64,000 bases of DNA from Dyadobacter linearis (GTDB lineage Bacteria > Bacteroidota > Bacteroidia > Cytophagales > Spirosomataceae), in assembly GCF_907165045.1 (NCBI RefSeq), contig NZ_CAJRAU010000003.1:434001-498000 (forward strand), given 5' to 3'. Below, one piece after another: positions 35,811 through 44,134 of the stretch (positions are counted from its first letter, which is position 1; each line of letters opens with the position of its first letter). Position numbers and translations under genes: made by a program. The notes below the pieces were generated by a model. The model had not been told where the DNA came from, searched no databases, and saw only the letters and a program-made list of their open reading frames with translations.

Positions 35811-37508
35811 TTATGGAATCGTAACCAGTTGCTCAGTAAGCCAAACCGACAAATTGCCGGAAGAAATATCCCAGATACCCAGTTTGTACGCACCGGCCCG
35901 TATCGTTCCAACCGGACACAAAGTTTCGGTGCCGTCGATCGGAAATAGGAACAGGTAACGGTTATTCTCTGATTCCAGGAATGCATATCTGCGATGATCG
36001 GCAGGAGGGCCAGAAACTAAATTTATCTTCAAAATGTCGCCTGCGAGCTCAATATCCGCTTTTGCATTCAGCTGCGAAGTATTCCCGGTTAATCTGACCT
36101 GATCTCCTTCCGCATGAATAAGCGGACTTGGGAGTGAATAAATGCCCAGACTGTCGACCTTCCTGAGTGTGGTTGCAAGCATCGTTTCAAATGCGCTGTT
36201 CTTGGTCGCCCCGAGACCTACCCCGTTGTGTTTTTGGTTAAAAGCAAATGCAGTTCTGGCATTGCTGGTGTTTTTTACGATAGGTAAATAATTATGTATC
36301 GTCGACCACCAGAGCCCGGCAGAGACGAGGCACATTGTCCCGAAAAACCGGTAACGCGATCTGATATTGAGCGCCTGCAATACGATAATGAATATGACCG
36401 AGGTCATCACAGCGGGGTACATTTTGTAGGTACTCCAAAGTATAATGTGCGGATCAAAGCGGGTCCGAAAGAAAACCACCATTAACATTCCGATCAAAAC
36501 ATAGGCGAGTATAGCCAGCCAGAATGCATTCCACCGAATATCTGCTTCGCGCACATTGTAAATACGCGCCAGAGTCCGCCCCCATCTTTCGGGAACACAC
36601 TTGCCCCAGAAAGGGGAAACAGAAAGGACAGCTACCGTCCACGTGATGAAAACCGCGAACAGAATGAAGCCTAAAATGGTAGGAATCACCATTCTCTTAT
36701 TAAATTCGGCATTGGCCATCACATCAAAATCTCCACCCAGCATCGTGAAGAAAGCGACGAATGTGCGCATCGGATGTTCGAGTACGTAGGAGAACGCTTT
36801 GTCATTTCCCTGCACAAAATCAGGCCCCTGAAAATACAGATAGATCGAAGCTGCACCTGCGGCAAGCCAGATAAAAGACGATTTCCAGCGCATTTGCAGC
36901 AGCAGAATAGCCAAACCCGACGGCCACACTACCATTCCGTTACCCATACTGAATGTGTCCAGACAGGCAATTGCAATCGCGAATATGAATGCAGGAACGC
37001 TTTGTTTTACCAATAAATAAAAACTCGCTACCGAAAGCATAATCACCATTTGATACTGCATGGACATGATCGTCATGAAAGTACCGGCGTAGGCCTGGAA
37101 GTTGAAAATGAAGAATGCGACAGGCAGAATAAAGTACCATTTCCCACCCTGACGGAGGTAGCCGCGCACGATAAACAGGAACAACACGAGCACACTCAGG
37201 TTACCGCAGAAAAGAAGGTCTTTGAAATTAAGCTTGCTGGTCAGGTAGTATTGTGCTAAAACGATCAGGCGCGCCGTGAAAACCCGGTGCTCATTATTCG
37301 GTCGGATAAATGCTTCCCACTTTCCAGCAAAATCAGGCGCTTCGAGCCAGTTGACCAGGAAATAGGGAATGTTCTCGATATCATCGAACCAGGGGATATT
37401 GATACTGTTTTGAACAATGATATAGTAAAAAGTACCGATCACTAAGACGGTCAGGATACCGGCTGCATACTGAAAATACGTCTCCTGCTTTTTGGTCAAA
37501 CTATTCAT
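35811..37508 (-). CDS. Large polytopic membrane protein, GtrC/GT-C-like
   Basis: A 565-residue protein with about ten to twelve membrane helices and a C-terminal soluble domain of about 130 residues (from near residue 430: LGIYSLPSPLIHAEGDQ, IELAGDILKI, VGTIRAGAYKLGIWD). The N-terminal acidic loop FDDIENIPYFLVNW after the first helix has the DD/DE pattern of GT-C glycosyltransferases that use lipid-phosphate sugars. This agrees with the GtrB-like neighbour. The fold assignment is inference. It overlaps the upstream polytopic gene by 8 bp, pointing to translational coupling. Confidence 0.7.
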   Translation of the reverse strand: MNSLTKKQETYFQYAAGILTVLVIGTFYYIIVQNSINIPWFDDIENIPYFLVNWLEAPDFAGKWEAFIRPNNEHRVFTARLIVLAQYYLTSKLNFKDLLFCGNLSVLVLFLFIVRGYLRQGGKWYFILPVAFFIFNFQAYAGTFMTIMSMQYQMVIMLSVASFYLLVKQSVPAFIFAIAIACLDTFSMGNGMVVWPSGLAILLLQMRWKSSFIWLAAGAASIYLYFQGPDFVQGNDKAFSYVLEHPMRTFVAFFTMLGGDFDVMANAEFNKRMVIPTILGFILFAVFITWTVAVLSVSPFWGKCVPERWGRTLARIYNVREADIRWNAFWLAILAYVLIGMLMVVFFRTRFDPHIILWSTYKMYPAVMTSVIFIIVLQALNIRSRYRFFGTMCLVSAGLWWSTIHNYLPIVKNTSNARTAFAFNQKHNGVGLGATKNSAFETMLATTLRKVDSLGIYSLPSPLIHAEGDQVRLTGNTSQLNAKADIELAGDILKINLVSGPPADHRRYAFLESENNRYLFLFPIDGTETLCPVGTIRAGAYKLGIWDISSGNLSVWLTEQLVTIP

Positions 37509-38940
37509 TCTTTTCCGACATTATGATCGCCTTCTTACCGTAATATCCCGCCATGCATTTATTCCACCAATGCTCCTGATTAGCAGTAATATCGTCCTCT
37601 ACGTAAATGGAGAATGCTTTTGAGTAGATCGGAGGCAGATAAGTGACTTCCTCGGTACTGTTTTTCATCAACGCATAACGCTGGTACATTTCCTTGTCGT
37701 AAGCTGCTGCTTTGCCTTTCAGCCAGTCGGTATAAACCAGTCTAACATTTGGACTTCTGTAAAATGAGAGCGCTACAGACGCGAGCAGAATAATATATAG
37801 TCCCACAAATCTTGCCACTGTAAACTGGAAAAACCCGAACCTTTTTTGTTTAAAATAATGAAAAATAACTCCCCAGATATAGAACCACCCGATCAGGAAA
37901 AAGAAATAGGCACTATTAACAACCCGGTGCGTAGGCTCGATGCCAACCCCATAATAGGATGGAAAAAGCTGCGCTGAAAGCACGCCGATAAACAGCAATA
38001 CCGCATACCAGACAGGTATTGAAAAATAATTTCGCGCACCGTCCGACAATCTCGACATCACTACCAGCCAAACTGCGGTAAAGAATATAAGCGGCGTCCT
38101 GAAAACCCAGTCAAAACCGAGTACTGCCAGTTTTTTCAAAGTTGAAATGGTGGAAAAAGGGATATTTCCACCCAGCGGATTTCCACCCATTCTTGCCTGA
38201 TTACCAGGAGAACCTAAGAGCAGATAACATGATATTCCGGTTATCACCAGCATGGAAACCATAAATGCGTCCACTTTTCGGTAGTAAATAAGGCGGTAAA
38301 CCCACCAGGCTCCTACCAGCAATACCATTGTCAGCATATTCTGCTCGCTGGCGCCGATTACCGCAAAAACCAGAAACCCGGCCAGAAAGCCCACCAAAAA
38401 TTTCGCCGACTGCGTGTCCTGCCGGTACCAGCGCAATACCATCACAATCCAGAACAGGGTGAGCATATTGGGAACCGAGTACGTCACAAATGCCGCCATC
38501 CAGTAGAAAGCTTCCGCCAGACTCGCCATTTTCAATACAAAAAGAAAGAAAACAACACCCGCAAAACCCAGATGCGCGACACGCGATAAGGTAGGCGTAA
38601 GGTGCCGGAAAAGACTATAAAGCGCGAAAATAGTAGCCGCGATCAGAACGACAGGCAGCACTTTAAACCCTGTAATAGAATGAAATAGCAGCGGGTTACT
38701 GTGATTCAGGAAAATTCCTGAATACCTGCCTGTCCAGGTGGTGTAATATAATTTCATTGCCTCAAACCAGCCTATTTTGAAGACGGTATCGATATAGCAA
38801 TAATCATCAGCGGCAGAGGGGTGATTGTAGTAAGCGAGCGCGAGCAAAGGCACCAGCACGGCGATCATTAATCCAATGTTGATCCAGTTGCCAACAGTCC
38901 GGTACTTTCTATAAAATCTATTCATTGACAATTTTTTCAA
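37501..38940 (-). CDS. Polytopic membrane protein, DUF6056-like
   Basis: A 479-residue integral membrane protein with about twelve helices. Near the N-terminus the loop after the first helix reads HPSAADDYCYIDTVFKIGWFEAMKLYYTTWTGRYSG (core: ADDYCY and TWTGRYSG), a pattern I recall for the DUF6056 family and one that resembles the acidic active-site loop of GT-C enzymes. So it may be a second lipid-linked-sugar transferase. It overlaps the preceding GtrB-like gene by 23 bp and the next gene by 8 bp, so all three are translated from one message. Confidence 0.72.
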   Translation of the reverse strand: MKKLSMNRFYRKYRTVGNWINIGLMIAVLVPLLALAYYNHPSAADDYCYIDTVFKIGWFEAMKLYYTTWTGRYSGIFLNHSNPLLFHSITGFKVLPVVLIAATIFALYSLFRHLTPTLSRVAHLGFAGVVFFLFVLKMASLAEAFYWMAAFVTYSVPNMLTLFWIVMVLRWYRQDTQSAKFLVGFLAGFLVFAVIGASEQNMLTMVLLVGAWWVYRLIYYRKVDAFMVSMLVITGISCYLLLGSPGNQARMGGNPLGGNIPFSTISTLKKLAVLGFDWVFRTPLIFFTAVWLVVMSRLSDGARNYFSIPVWYAVLLFIGVLSAQLFPSYYGVGIEPTHRVVNSAYFFFLIGWFYIWGVIFHYFKQKRFGFFQFTVARFVGLYIILLASVALSFYRSPNVRLVYTDWLKGKAAAYDKEMYQRYALMKNSTEEVTYLPPIYSKAFSIYVEDDITANQEHWWNKCMAGYYGKKAIIMSEKNE

Positions 38941-39868
38941 TAATGTATCGGGGGCGGCCTTTTACTTCTTCGTAAATCTTTCCGATGTACTCCCCTATTA
39001 ATCCCAGCGCCATCATATTAAACCCACTAAAAAATGTGAGCGGCAGCATGGTGGAAGTCCAGCCAGGGACGGTATGGCCTATTAAAAATGAGAAAAGAAT
39101 ATATACGACGATGAGCATCGCCACTATGAAATTGAACAAGCCAAAGTAAAGTACCAGCCGCATTGGAAAAGTAGAAAACGAAGTGATCCCGTTCCAGGCG
39201 AAAAGCAGCATTTTGTTCAAAGGATATTTGGTTTCTCCCGCCTGGCGTTCGAGGCGGCTGTAAAAGACCTTTTCATTTCTGAACCCAACCAAAGGCACAA
39301 TGCCGCGCAGGAATAGGTTGATCTCTTTGAAATTTCCAAGCTCCTGCAATACCCGCCGGTCCATTAAACGGAAGTCGGCGTGGTTGAATACGACCGGTAC
39401 GCCCATTTTTTGCATTAAAACATAAAATTGCTCGGCAGTAACCCGCTTGAACCAGCTATCCGAACTCCTGTCGCTCCTTACCCCGTACACCACCATCGCT
39501 CCTTCGCGGTGTTTTTCGATCATTCCGGTAATCGCATTGATATCGTCCTGCAAGTCGGCGTCGATGGTTATGAAGCAGTCAAAATCGTCCACATGCTTCT
39601 CCAAACCTGCCATGATCGCGCTCTGGTGACCAAAGTTGCGGGAAAGTCCTACGCCGATAATATTGGAATCGGTCCGGCAAAGTTCTTCGATGATATTCCA
39701 CGTTCTGTCCCTGCTTCCGTCGTTCACAAAGCAAATCCGGCTGTTCTCAGCGATCAGTCCCTGCTGCTTGATCCCGTTGTAATACATGCTCAACTTGGAG
39801 TAGGTCAGGTTCAGAATGGCTTCCTCGTTGTAACATGGTATTACCAGGAGTAGTCTTGCTGGGTTCAT
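38918..39868 (-). CDS. GtrB-like family 2 glycosyltransferase
   Basis: A 316-residue glycosyltransferase and the first gene of the envelope-glycan operon. Landmarks are LLVIPCYNEEAILNLT, CFVNDGSRDRTWNI, GLSRNFGHQSAIMAGL, metal-binding DADLQDDINA, and the C-terminal pair of membrane helices (about 228-255 and 262-290) ending in GLIGEYIGKIYEEVKGRPRYII, the GtrB hallmark. It should transfer a hexose from a nucleotide sugar to undecaprenyl phosphate. The second GtrB-like gene in the same operon suggests two different lipid-linked sugars are made, one for each of the two polytopic proteins. Confidence 0.93.
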   Translation of the reverse strand: MNPARLLLVIPCYNEEAILNLTYSKLSMYYNGIKQQGLIAENSRICFVNDGSRDRTWNIIEELCRTDSNIIGVGLSRNFGHQSAIMAGLEKHVDDFDCFITIDADLQDDINAITGMIEKHREGAMVVYGVRSDRSSDSWFKRVTAEQFYVLMQKMGVPVVFNHADFRLMDRRVLQELGNFKEINLFLRGIVPLVGFRNEKVFYSRLERQAGETKYPLNKMLLFAWNGITSFSTFPMRLVLYFGLFNFIVAMLIVVYILFSFLIGHTVPGWTSTMLPLTFFSGFNMMALGLIGEYIGKIYEEVKGRPRYIIEKIVNE

Positions 39869-39946
39869 ATAATGCTGTTCGATTGAATCGACAAAAATAG
39901 CAGTAATAAGTTAATATGCTTCCTTTGACTTCCCGGCCGGCCCTAT

Positions 39947-40876
39947 TCAGGTTCCTTTCCGGGCGTCGCTTACCTTGCGGTTACCCCTATCAAAAATACT
40001 ACCCGAAAGCATCGGATAAAGCAGTACTGCAAGGAGAATCAGCGTGGTACCCCAGTAAAATGCCGTCGTCATCCGCTCTTTTTCCCCGAAAAACAGGAAA
40101 GCCAGCGCGATTCCATAAACAGGTTCGAGATTGATAGTCAGGTTGATCAGGTAGGCTGAAAACTGTTTCATCAACTGGGTCGCCATCGTACTTGCATAGA
40201 CCGTGCAGATCCAGGCGAGGAAAAGTATCCAGACCCAATCCCCCGTTTCGGGCAGGTAAGGTGCATTGCCGGTCCAGCCGAAAGTTTCAGCAATAACCAA
40301 TGCGATCAATGAAAACACCGTCGCGCCGATCATTTCATAAAATGTAATGGTATAAGCGTCAATTCGCTGCACGAGCCTGCTGTTTGCTACTGTAAACATC
40401 GCCGCCAATAATGCGGAAGCCAATGCAAGCAGCAGCCCGAGCGCGTGATCGAATTCAAACCGAAAGACCACATACAATCCTGCGAATGCAAGAATGCCCA
40501 ACGCTACTTCCAGCGGCCGGATGCTTTTTTTGTTGACAAGTGGCTCGATAATGCTCGTCCAAAGTGAAGTGGTCGCCATTCCTGCCAGGCACACGGAAGC
40601 TGTGGAAACCCTCGCCGAAGCAAAGAAAAGCATCCAATGCGCCGATAATATGAAGCCTACCGCCAGCATTCGCCGCAGATCGGTTGCATTCGTTTTAAAG
40701 GATTTTTGCTTAAAAAAAATAACTGCGCCCAGCCCTATCGCTGCAAAGAGAGTTCGGTATAAGACAAGTGAAATTGGTGAAATAGTGACCAACAAGCCTA
40801 CTATTGCCGTAAAACCCCAGATCAATACCAGAAAATGCAGGTGTAAATAGGAGCGCAATGTCGTCGATGAGAACAT
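39947..40876 (-). CDS. EamA/DMT-family transporter
   Basis: A 309-residue protein with ten predicted membrane helices and two EamA repeats (about residues 10-135 and 150-285). The repeat ends show GILAFAGLYVVF and FLFFGEKERMTTAFYWGTTLIL, which are common EamA features. Family members export amino acids, metabolites or nucleotide sugars. It starts 1 bp after the stop of the LptG-type permease gene, so it is likely co-transcribed with it although the roles seem unrelated. The substrate is unknown. Confidence 0.9.
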   Translation of the reverse strand: MFSSTTLRSYLHLHFLVLIWGFTAIVGLLVTISPISLVLYRTLFAAIGLGAVIFFKQKSFKTNATDLRRMLAVGFILSAHWMLFFASARVSTASVCLAGMATTSLWTSIIEPLVNKKSIRPLEVALGILAFAGLYVVFRFEFDHALGLLLALASALLAAMFTVANSRLVQRIDAYTITFYEMIGATVFSLIALVIAETFGWTGNAPYLPETGDWVWILFLAWICTVYASTMATQLMKQFSAYLINLTINLEPVYGIALAFLFFGEKERMTTAFYWGTTLILLAVLLYPMLSGSIFDRGNRKVSDARKGT

Positions 40877-40877
40877 A

Positions 40878-41960
40878 TTACCTGGGCAGCGTTTTATATA
40901 AAACCAACCCTATGCACGAAAACACGATATTAGGAAGCCAAACCGCGAAAAGTGTATTGATCGTCCCCGCCTCGGCAACGCCTTTTGACAAAAGAAAAAA
41001 GAGGATGTAAATAAACGCCAGCATAAATCCCAAAGCAATCTGCCAGCCGACTCCGCGCCTGCTTTTACGTGCAGAAACAATCACTCCGATCGCGGTAAGT
41101 ATCAGAATAGCAAATGGTTGTGTAAACCGGATGTATTTTTCGATCAAATAAACTTCCAATCCATCCGAACCGCGACTTTTAAGAAGGCGAATATGTCCGT
41201 TCAGCTCCGGTAATGTGAAGGTTTCGAAGAGGTTATAGTCACTCTGGAAATCTTTCGGATAAAGGTTAATGGAAGTATCGATCTCCATGCCGCTGCTCAG
41301 CTTTTCACCCAGACTGTCCAACGTTCTGACCTGATAATTTTGAAGGGTCCACTTCTGCTTTTTTTCCTGCCAGACTATTTTATCAGCATAAAATTTCTGG
41401 ATCAGCTGGTTACCCTTGATCGTCTCCATCGTGAATTTATTGCCGGTATTGGTTGAGCTATTGTAGCTTTCAAGATAGGCGTAAACATCGTCGGCGATGG
41501 TAATATGCACATTGTGCCCGCTGAAATAGAACTGGTCTTTGACGTAGGTCTTTTCGAAGTTGTTCCTGATCTTGTTCGCCTTCGGCAATATCCAGCCTAC
41601 CTGCACAAAAGTCAATATACCCAATATCGTCGCGCCGATCATGTAAGGCAGCAATAATCGCCCAAAACTGATCCCGCTGCTCAGAATAGCGATAATTTCA
41701 GTCCGCGCGGCAATGCGGGAAGTGAAAAATACCGTTGCGATAAATACCATCAGCGGACTGATGTAATTGATCCAGTAAGGTATCAGGTTGAGGTAATAGT
41801 CGACCAGGATTTCCCGGAGCGGCGCTTTCTTTTCTAGAAAATCGTCCACTTTCTCGGTATAGTCAATCATGCAAATGATCAGCACGATCACGAATGCGAC
41901 GAAAACGTAGGTAATCAGGAAGTTTTTGATCAGGTAGCGATCCAGTATTTTCAATCTCAT
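40878..41960 (-). CDS. LptF/LptG-family LPS-transport permease
   Basis: A 360-residue inner-membrane protein. Three N-terminal helices and three C-terminal helices flank a beta-rich periplasmic domain of about 170 residues (about residues 120-275), the architecture of LptF and LptG (YjgP/YjgQ). These proteins extract lipopolysaccharide from the inner membrane together with the LptB ATPase and pass it to LptC. Typical N-terminal features are ILDRYLIKNFLITYVFVAF and TEIIAILSSGISFGRLLLPY. It lies 13 bp after the DtxR-family gene and before the EamA gene in the same direction. Confidence 0.93.
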   Translation of the reverse strand: MRLKILDRYLIKNFLITYVFVAFVIVLIICMIDYTEKVDDFLEKKAPLREILVDYYLNLIPYWINYISPLMVFIATVFFTSRIAARTEIIAILSSGISFGRLLLPYMIGATILGILTFVQVGWILPKANKIRNNFEKTYVKDQFYFSGHNVHITIADDVYAYLESYNSSTNTGNKFTMETIKGNQLIQKFYADKIVWQEKKQKWTLQNYQVRTLDSLGEKLSSGMEIDTSINLYPKDFQSDYNLFETFTLPELNGHIRLLKSRGSDGLEVYLIEKYIRFTQPFAILILTAIGVIVSARKSRRGVGWQIALGFMLAFIYILFFLLSKGVAEAGTINTLFAVWLPNIVFSCIGLVLYKTLPR

Positions 41961-41973
41961 GGCTGGTTAAGTC

Positions 41974-42645
41974 TCATCGGCGCTGAACCAGTAAATTTTT
42001 GGACACCTCAAGACTGATAAACAACGACTCGCCCCCGTCTATTTGTACAGACGCAGATTTATCATATTCATTAATTTCCTTCACCTGAATAATCGATCCC
42101 AGTTTGATACCAGACCGGTCCAGATGCTGTAAAAAGGAAGGTGCATGATCGAGTACGCCCATCATTCTCACTTTTTCCCCTATTTGGACATCGGTAAGTA
42201 CTTTATAATCCGGCTCTGTCAGATTGCCTTTCGCGTCGGGAATAGGATCTCCGTGCGGGTCGAATTTGGGATGTCCGAGAAATGTGTCCAGCTTTTCAAC
42301 CAGCACTTCGGAGGGGATATGTTCCAGCTCTTCGGCGATATCATGCACTTCGTCCCAGCCAAAACCCAATTTTTCGACCAAAAACACTTCCCAAAGTCTG
42401 TGTTTGCGGATTACCTTAATTGCAACTTTTTCGCCCTGCTCAGTGAGTGTGACGCCCTGGTATTTTTTATAATTAATTAACCCTTTTTCGGCCAGTTTCC
42501 GAAGCATATCTGTCACCGAAGCGGCGCGGGTAGCCGTACTTTCAGCCAATGCATTCGTACTCACCTCGCCCCCGTCCCTGCCCGAAAGAGCATGAATGAT
42601 CTTCAAATAGTTTTCTTCTGTGAACGAATTCTGCATTTCAGGCAA
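41974..42645 (-). CDS. DtxR/MntR-family metal-dependent transcriptional repressor
   Basis: A 223-residue metalloregulator. The winged-helix DNA-binding domain comes first (about residues 5-70: EENYLKIIHALSG, recognition helix TRAASVTDMLRKL), then the metal-binding dimerisation domain (about 75-145: HRLWEVFLVEKLGFGWDEVHDIAEELEHI, rich in His and Glu), and a C-terminal FeoA/SH3-like domain (about 150-223). With Mn(II) or Fe(II) bound it represses uptake genes. It is divergent from mntH, and the palindrome at 42698 lies between the two, so self-control and control of mntH are likely. The start could be the second ATG three codons on (MQNSF). Confidence 0.94.
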   Translation of the reverse strand: MPEMQNSFTEENYLKIIHALSGRDGGEVSTNALAESTATRAASVTDMLRKLAEKGLINYKKYQGVTLTEQGEKVAIKVIRKHRLWEVFLVEKLGFGWDEVHDIAEELEHIPSEVLVEKLDTFLGHPKFDPHGDPIPDAKGNLTEPDYKVLTDVQIGEKVRMMGVLDHAPSFLQHLDRSGIKLGSIIQVKEINEYDKSASVQIDGGESLFISLEVSKNLLVQRR

Positions 42646-42670
42646 ACCGGGATTTTGATCTTAATATAAG

Positions 42671-42678
42671 CAAAAGTA
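42671..42678 (-). promoter_or_regulatory. -7 element of the DtxR-family gene
   Basis: Read on the minus strand this is TACTTTTG, matching TAnnTTTG. The operator begins 20 bp upstream, where the -33 element would lie. Confidence 0.5.
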
Positions 42679-42697
42679 CAATTCTGAGCGCGTGATT

Positions 42698-42725
42698 AAA
42701 AAATTTAGACTAGGCTAAATTTTTT
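42698..42725. promoter_or_regulatory. DtxR/MntR-type operator
   Basis: A perfect palindrome of 11 bp arms (aaaaaatttag and ctaaatttttt) around a 6-bp centre; its core TTTAGactaggCTAAA resembles DtxR/MntR boxes, which have TTAG...CTAA arms. It lies between the divergent regulator and mntH genes and covers the -33 region of both predicted promoters, so binding should block both. Confidence 0.8.
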
Positions 42726-42738
42726 TTAAGATTTTTCT

Positions 42739-42746
42739 TATATTTG
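42739..42746 (+). promoter_or_regulatory. -7 element of mntH
   Basis: TATATTTG at 42739-42746 matches the Bacteroidota TAnnTTTG box exactly. The operator ends 13 bp upstream of it, overlapping the expected -33 position. Confidence 0.6.
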
Positions 42747-42784
42747 TTTTCGGTATTTTAACTAATATTCCGCAGGTAAACCAA

Positions 42785-44134
42785 ATGATTGACGGCTCAA
42801 AGGTGAAGGCGTTTTTGCGCAAAGGAGCGATGGATAATGAAGGGCGGCTCGCTTCTTTATCAGAGGTTCATTCGAGTATTGCAGTTCCCGAGGGTGCCGG
42901 CTTCTGGAAAAAACTGATGGCATTCACCGGGCCGGGGCTAATGGTCGCAGTGGGCTACATTGATCCGGGAAACTGGGCTACCGATATTGAAGGCGGGTCG
43001 AGATTCGGATATGCATTGCTTTCAGTGATCCTGATCTCCAATCTGTTTGCCATGCTTTTGCAGCACCTTTCGCTCAAACTTGGTATCGCTTCGGGAATGG
43101 ACCTTGCCCAGGCTTGCCGCGATTACTACTCCCGCCCCGTTTCATTTGTTTTGTGGGTTTTGTCAGAGATCGCTATCGCAGCTACCGACCTTGCCGAAGT
43201 AATCGGTTCTGCAATCGCGCTGAATCTGCTTTTCGGCCTGCCGCTGCCTGTCGGCGTGGTTTTCACTGCATTTGATGTGTTGCTTGTTCTTTATTTTCAG
43301 CAAAAAGGCTTTCGTATTATCGAGAGTATTGTGGCTGGATTAATGGGCGTGATCCTGCTTAGTTTTATTTATGAAATGATCGTTTCCCAGCCGTCGATGG
43401 CGGGCATAGCGGATGGTTTACTACCAAAAACAGAGATCATCACAAACCCGGGCATGCTTTATATCGCAATCGGGATCCTTGGCGCGACTGTCATGCCGCA
43501 TAATCTTTACCTGCATTCCAGTATTGTACAAACGCGCGCTTTCCGGCGTGACGATGAAGGAAAACGTTCGGCTATCAAATTCGCCACGATCGATTCTACC
43601 TTATCTCTGGGCCTTGCATTCTTTATTAATGCATCCATTCTCATCCTGGCCGCCACCGCTTTTCATGCCAATGGTCACTTCGAGATCGCCGATATTACTG
43701 ATGCTTACCATTTGCTGGATCCGGTACTTGGCGTAGGTTTGGCCAGTATCTTTTTTGCACTTGCATTGCTAGCTTCTGGTCAGAGTTCTACTTTAACCGG
43801 AACACTCGCGGGGCAGATCGTAATGGAAGGTTTTTTAAATATCAGATTAAAACCCTGGCTGCGCAGACTGATCACGCGCGGGATCGCTATAATCCCTGCC
43901 CTGATCGTTTCTATTATGTATGGAGAAAGAGGTACAGCCGAACTGCTCGTTTTCAGTCAGGTTATCCTGTCCCTTCAATTGAGCTTTGCCGTGGTGCCAC
44001 TTGTGTTTTTTACATCAAAAAGCTCGATTATGGGTCGATTTGCCAATTCTGGAACGCTCAATGTTATAAGCTGGATCATTACATTGATCATTATCGCGCT
44101 GAACGGATACCTGCTTTGGAACACATTCATTTAG
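42785..44134 (+). CDS. mntH: Nramp-family Mn2+/Fe2+ transporter
   Basis: A 449-residue proton-coupled divalent-metal importer with eleven to twelve membrane helices. The signature metal-binding motifs are intact: GYIDPGNWATDIEGG in helix 1 (DPGN) and TVMPHNLYLHSS in helix 6 (MPHN). A conserved GQSSTLTGTLAGQIVMEGF segment marks the transport motif in the loop after helix 8. The first 40 residues form a cytoplasmic tail longer than in E. coli MntH. The 3' end overlaps the converging esterase gene by 8 bp. The upstream palindrome and divergent DtxR-family gene indicate metal-dependent repression. Confidence 0.95.
   Translation: MIDGSKVKAFLRKGAMDNEGRLASLSEVHSSIAVPEGAGFWKKLMAFTGPGLMVAVGYIDPGNWATDIEGGSRFGYALLSVILISNLFAMLLQHLSLKLGIASGMDLAQACRDYYSRPVSFVLWVLSEIAIAATDLAEVIGSAIALNLLFGLPLPVGVVFTAFDVLLVLYFQQKGFRIIESIVAGLMGVILLSFIYEMIVSQPSMAGIADGLLPKTEIITNPGMLYIAIGILGATVMPHNLYLHSSIVQTRAFRRDDEGKRSAIKFATIDSTLSLGLAFFINASILILAATAFHANGHFEIADITDAYHLLDPVLGVGLASIFFALALLASGQSSTLTGTLAGQIVMEGFLNIRLKPWLRRLITRGIAIIPALIVSIMYGERGTAELLVFSQVILSLQLSFAVVPLVFFTSKSSIMGRFANSGTLNVISWIITLIIIALNGYLLWNTFI

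Noticed and set aside
35726..35986. An 86-codon minus-strand ORF overlapping the start of the gap between the polytopic and GT2 genes
   Set aside because: It is out of frame within the 3' end of the larger membrane-protein gene and has no family features.
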